Source: Methanolacinia sp964465295 (GTDB taxonomy: Archaea > Halobacteriota > Methanomicrobia > Methanomicrobiales > Methanomicrobiaceae). From it: a stretch of DNA of 6,413 nucleotides. The notes below the pieces were generated by a model. It ran no database searches. It was not told the DNA's origin and saw only the letters and a list, made by a program, of their open reading frames with translations. Position numbers and translations under genes: made by a program. Shown here piece by piece: positions 5,850 through 6,413 of this stretch; positions within the stretch are counted from its first letter, which is position 1; every line of letters starts with the position of its first letter. The stretch lies in contig CAYXKC010000089.1 of the NCBI GenBank assembly GCA_964465295.1, positions 1-6,413 of the forward strand, read 5' to 3'.

Positions 5850-5881
5850 GAATCGGGCATAAGCCCCTTTGGGGGCAGCCC
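5850..5881 (+). repeat. Left copy of a 32-bp inverted repeat
   Basis: It contains CGGGCATAAGCCCCTTT and matches the reverse complement of 6344-6375 at 30 of 32 positions (mismatches at the 4th and 22nd bases). It can itself fold as GGGC-ATAA-GCCC or GCCCC-TTTG-GGGGC. It lies immediately upstream of the LOG-like gene. It may be a terminal repeat of a small non-autonomous element or one of two copies of a dispersed REP-like palindrome. Confidence 0.8.
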
Positions 5882-5883
5882 AA

Positions 5884-5911
5884 TGCTCAGTTCGCTCCGC
5901 GAACTTTCGCA
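5884..5911 (+). repeat. Hairpin module, copy 1
   Basis: A perfect stem AGTTCGC / GCGAACT (5889-5905) with TCC loop, flanked by a possible outer TGC / GCA pair (5884-5886 / 5909-5911). Similar stem-loops occur at 6141-6166 (same strand) and 6316-6339 (opposite strand), with differing stem bases but a similar layout. Confidence 0.6.
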
Positions 5912-5921
5912 AAGAAGATAG

Positions 5922-5959
5922 CCGGCCTGGACGCTACCCATCCGGGTAGCTTCGGCCGG
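5922..5959. repeat. Two-tier hairpin (GCTACCC-ATCC-GGGTAGC inside CCGGCC/GGCCGG)
   Basis: The inner stem of 7 bp (5933-5939 / 5944-5950) has a 4-nt loop. The outer stem of 6 bp (5922-5927 / 5954-5959) is separated by a small internal loop (TGGAC / TTC). On the plus strand it is followed by a T-run (about 5968-5978), giving a terminator-like look, but no plus-strand gene precedes it. Confidence 0.65.
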
Positions 5960-6046
5960 GGGAGAGATTTTCTTTTTTGGATCTGATGTAGTTTTGGGGT
6001 TTTCAAAAAATGGCGAAGAATTGTAATGGAGCACCCGGGGAAGCTG

Positions 6047-6100
6047 GCCCGTCCCCGTGTGCGACCTATCGCGATCAGGGGGAGGGTAATAGGGACGGGC
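6047..6100. repeat. 9-bp perfect inverted repeat GCCCGTCCC / GGGACGGGC
   Basis: Arms at 6047-6055 and 6092-6100 with 36 nt between them. GGGAGGG (6080-6086) inside the loop is complementary to CCCTCCC (6109-6115) just outside, so alternative or pseudoknot-like pairings are possible. Confidence 0.55.
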
Positions 6101-6140
6101 ATGCATCCCCCTCCCTGTATACGTTATCAGGCAAACCCTT

Positions 6141-6180
6141 GCGCAAGTTTCGCTTCGCGAACACGCCCTGACCTCAGGGC
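6141..6180 (+). repeat. Hairpin module copy 2 and adjoining 7-bp palindrome
   Basis: TTCGC-TTC-GCGAA (6149-6161) with an outer GCG / CGC pair resembles the module at 5884-5911. It is followed by GCCCTGA-CC-TCAGGGC (6165-6180), a perfect 7-bp inverted repeat with a 2-nt centre. Confidence 0.6.
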
Positions 6181-6185
6181 TTTGC

Positions 6186-6215
6186 GCTATGGCGATAGCC
6201 CGGCCTTCGGCCGGG
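6186..6215. repeat. Twin hairpins GCTAT-GGCG-ATAGC and CCCGGCC-TTC-GGCCGGG
   Basis: Two perfect stems (5 bp and 7 bp) share the base at 6199. The stretch GATAGCCCGGCC (6194-6205) repeats GATAGCCGGCC from 5917-5927, and the TTCGGCCGGG arm (6206-6215) repeats 5952-5961, so this block and 5917-5961 are diverged direct copies of the same module. Confidence 0.6.
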
Positions 6216-6236
6216 AGAACAAAACTACCCGGTAAC

Positions 6237-6267
6237 CTGAAATTTCAGAGCTCCTGTAGCAGAGGAG
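6237..6267. repeat. 12-bp palindrome CTGAAATTTCAG and neighbouring hairpin
   Basis: CTGAAATTTCAG (6237-6248) is a perfect palindrome. CTCCT (6251-6255) pairs with AGGAG (6263-6267) around a 7-nt loop. No regulator is recognised for either. Confidence 0.5.
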
Positions 6268-6315
6268 ATGGCATGCATCCCTCTCCGGCTCCGGAAGACC
6301 TGTTTTATCTTCTCA

Positions 6316-6339
6316 GCGTAAATTTCGTAGAAAATTGCG
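6316..6339 (-). repeat. Hairpin module, copy 3 (opposite orientation)
   Basis: AATTT-CGTAGA-AAATT (6321-6336) lies inside an AGCG / CGCT outer pair (6315-6318 / 6338-6341). It sits directly inside the right 32-bp repeat, just as the 5884-5911 module sits directly inside the left one. The stem bases differ from the left copy while pairing is kept. Confidence 0.55.
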
Positions 6340-6343
6340 CTTG

Positions 6344-6375
6344 GGGCTGCCCCGAAAGGGGCTTATGCCCGCTTC
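6344..6375 (-). repeat. Right copy of the 32-bp inverted repeat
   Basis: Reverse complement of 5850-5881 at 30 of 32 positions. It can fold as GCCCC-GAAA-GGGGC (6349-6362), with the loop changed from TTTG to GAAA relative to the left copy and the stem kept intact. Confidence 0.8.
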
Positions 6376-6413
6376 GATTGATAGAGATGTTTTGTTAATC
6401 AGATATTTGGGAT

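Larger units (their letters stand above)
6096..6288 (+). repeat. Short direct repeat GGCATGCATCCC in two copies
   Basis: GGCATGCATCCC occurs at 6099-6110 and 6270-6281, each followed by a C/T-rich stretch (CCTCCC and TCTCC). Both copies contain the palindrome GCATGC. It marks internal duplication within the hairpin-rich region. Confidence 0.5.
5805..6413. other. About 600-bp palindrome-rich intergenic region, no gene recognised
   Basis: No frame on either strand gives a recognisable protein; the short open frames run through hairpins and look low-quality. The stretch 5811-5848 is A/T-rich and probably holds the promoter of the LOG-dtdA-ftsZ-secE-spt5 unit, although no single TATA box is convincing (GGAAAAATTCAGG, 5845-5833, and TACTAAAAAC, 5820-5811, are weak candidates). 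From 5850 to 6375 the region is a dense series of perfect short hairpins inside an inverted repeat. 6376-6413 is A/T-rich and holds nothing recognisable; it may lead toward a gene beyond the edge. Confidence 0.6.

Noticed and set aside
5805..5912. N-terminal extension of the LOG-like protein starting at 5912 or 5849
   Set aside because: The extra sequence comes from the inverted repeat and hairpin DNA, has no family match, and no SD precedes those starts.
5922..5978. Plus-strand intrinsic terminator (hairpin followed by T-run)
   Set aside because: No plus-strand gene lies to its left, the T-run starts several bases after the stem, and archaeal termination does not need such hairpins.
5992..6003. 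TTTTGGGGTTTT, resembling a ciliate telomere repeat
   Set aside because: It occurs once, not in tandem, and the chromosome context is archaeal; taken as chance.
5850..6375. CRISPR array or tRNA gene
   Set aside because: The repeats are neither regularly spaced nor in one orientation, and no cloverleaf with a TTCRA-type T-loop could be drawn.
5804..6398. Small open frames on both strands in the palindrome-rich region
   Set aside because: They cross the hairpins, lack good ribosome binding sites and have no recognisable motifs.

Overview
The window looks like chromosomal DNA of a methanogenic euryarchaeon, most likely of the order Methanomicrobiales. This is inferred from the protein sequences and the gene order, not from a database search. 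All nine recognisable protein genes lie on the minus strand, so the window reads from right to left in transcription order. They are archaeal or archaeal-type: ribosomal proteins L12/P1, P0, L1 and L11, Spt5, a 58-residue SecE, FtsZ, the D-aminoacyl-tRNA deacylase DtdA, and a LOG/TIGR00725-like protein. Shine-Dalgarno (SD) motifs of the GGTGA/GGAGGT type precede several starts.

Layout in transcription order. (1) 6413-5805 is about 600 bp without a convincing gene. It is dense in palindromes and is bracketed by a 32-bp inverted repeat (30/32 matches) at 5850-5881 and 6344-6375. (2) 5804-2206 is a tightly packed run: LOG-like protein, dtdA (4-nt gap), ftsZ (start overlaps the dtdA stop), secE (8-nt gap, with its SD overlapping the ftsZ stop codon) and spt5. 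It ends at a T-rich stretch. (3) 2205-2093 is a short intergenic region with a TATA-like promoter and a palindromic leader. (4) 2092-1 is the ribosomal stalk operon: rpl11, rpl1, rplP0 and the first 13 codons of rpl12. P0 overlaps the L1 stop by one base.

Functionally the window joins the 50S L1 and L12 stalk proteins with the translocon subunit SecE, the transcription elongation factor Spt5, tRNA proofreading (DtdA) and cell division (FtsZ). This resembles the bacterial secE-nusG-rplKAJL neighbourhood with ftsZ placed upstream, as in many Euryarchaeota.

Two points stand out. First, ftsZ carries one in-frame amber codon (TAG, 3209-3207) in otherwise conserved, fully open sequence. This is a sequencing error, a real nonsense mutation, or a sense-decoded UAG such as pyrrolysine. 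None of the eight stop codons visible in the window is TAG. Second, the L11-L1 spacer can fold into a two-stem RNA with a 2/6-nt asymmetric loop resembling an L1-binding site, and its 3' stem includes the first bases of the L1 SD, which suggests autogenous control. Three starts were corrected from SD position and family alignment (L1 TTG at 1559, L11 ATG at 2092, SecE ATG at 2883).
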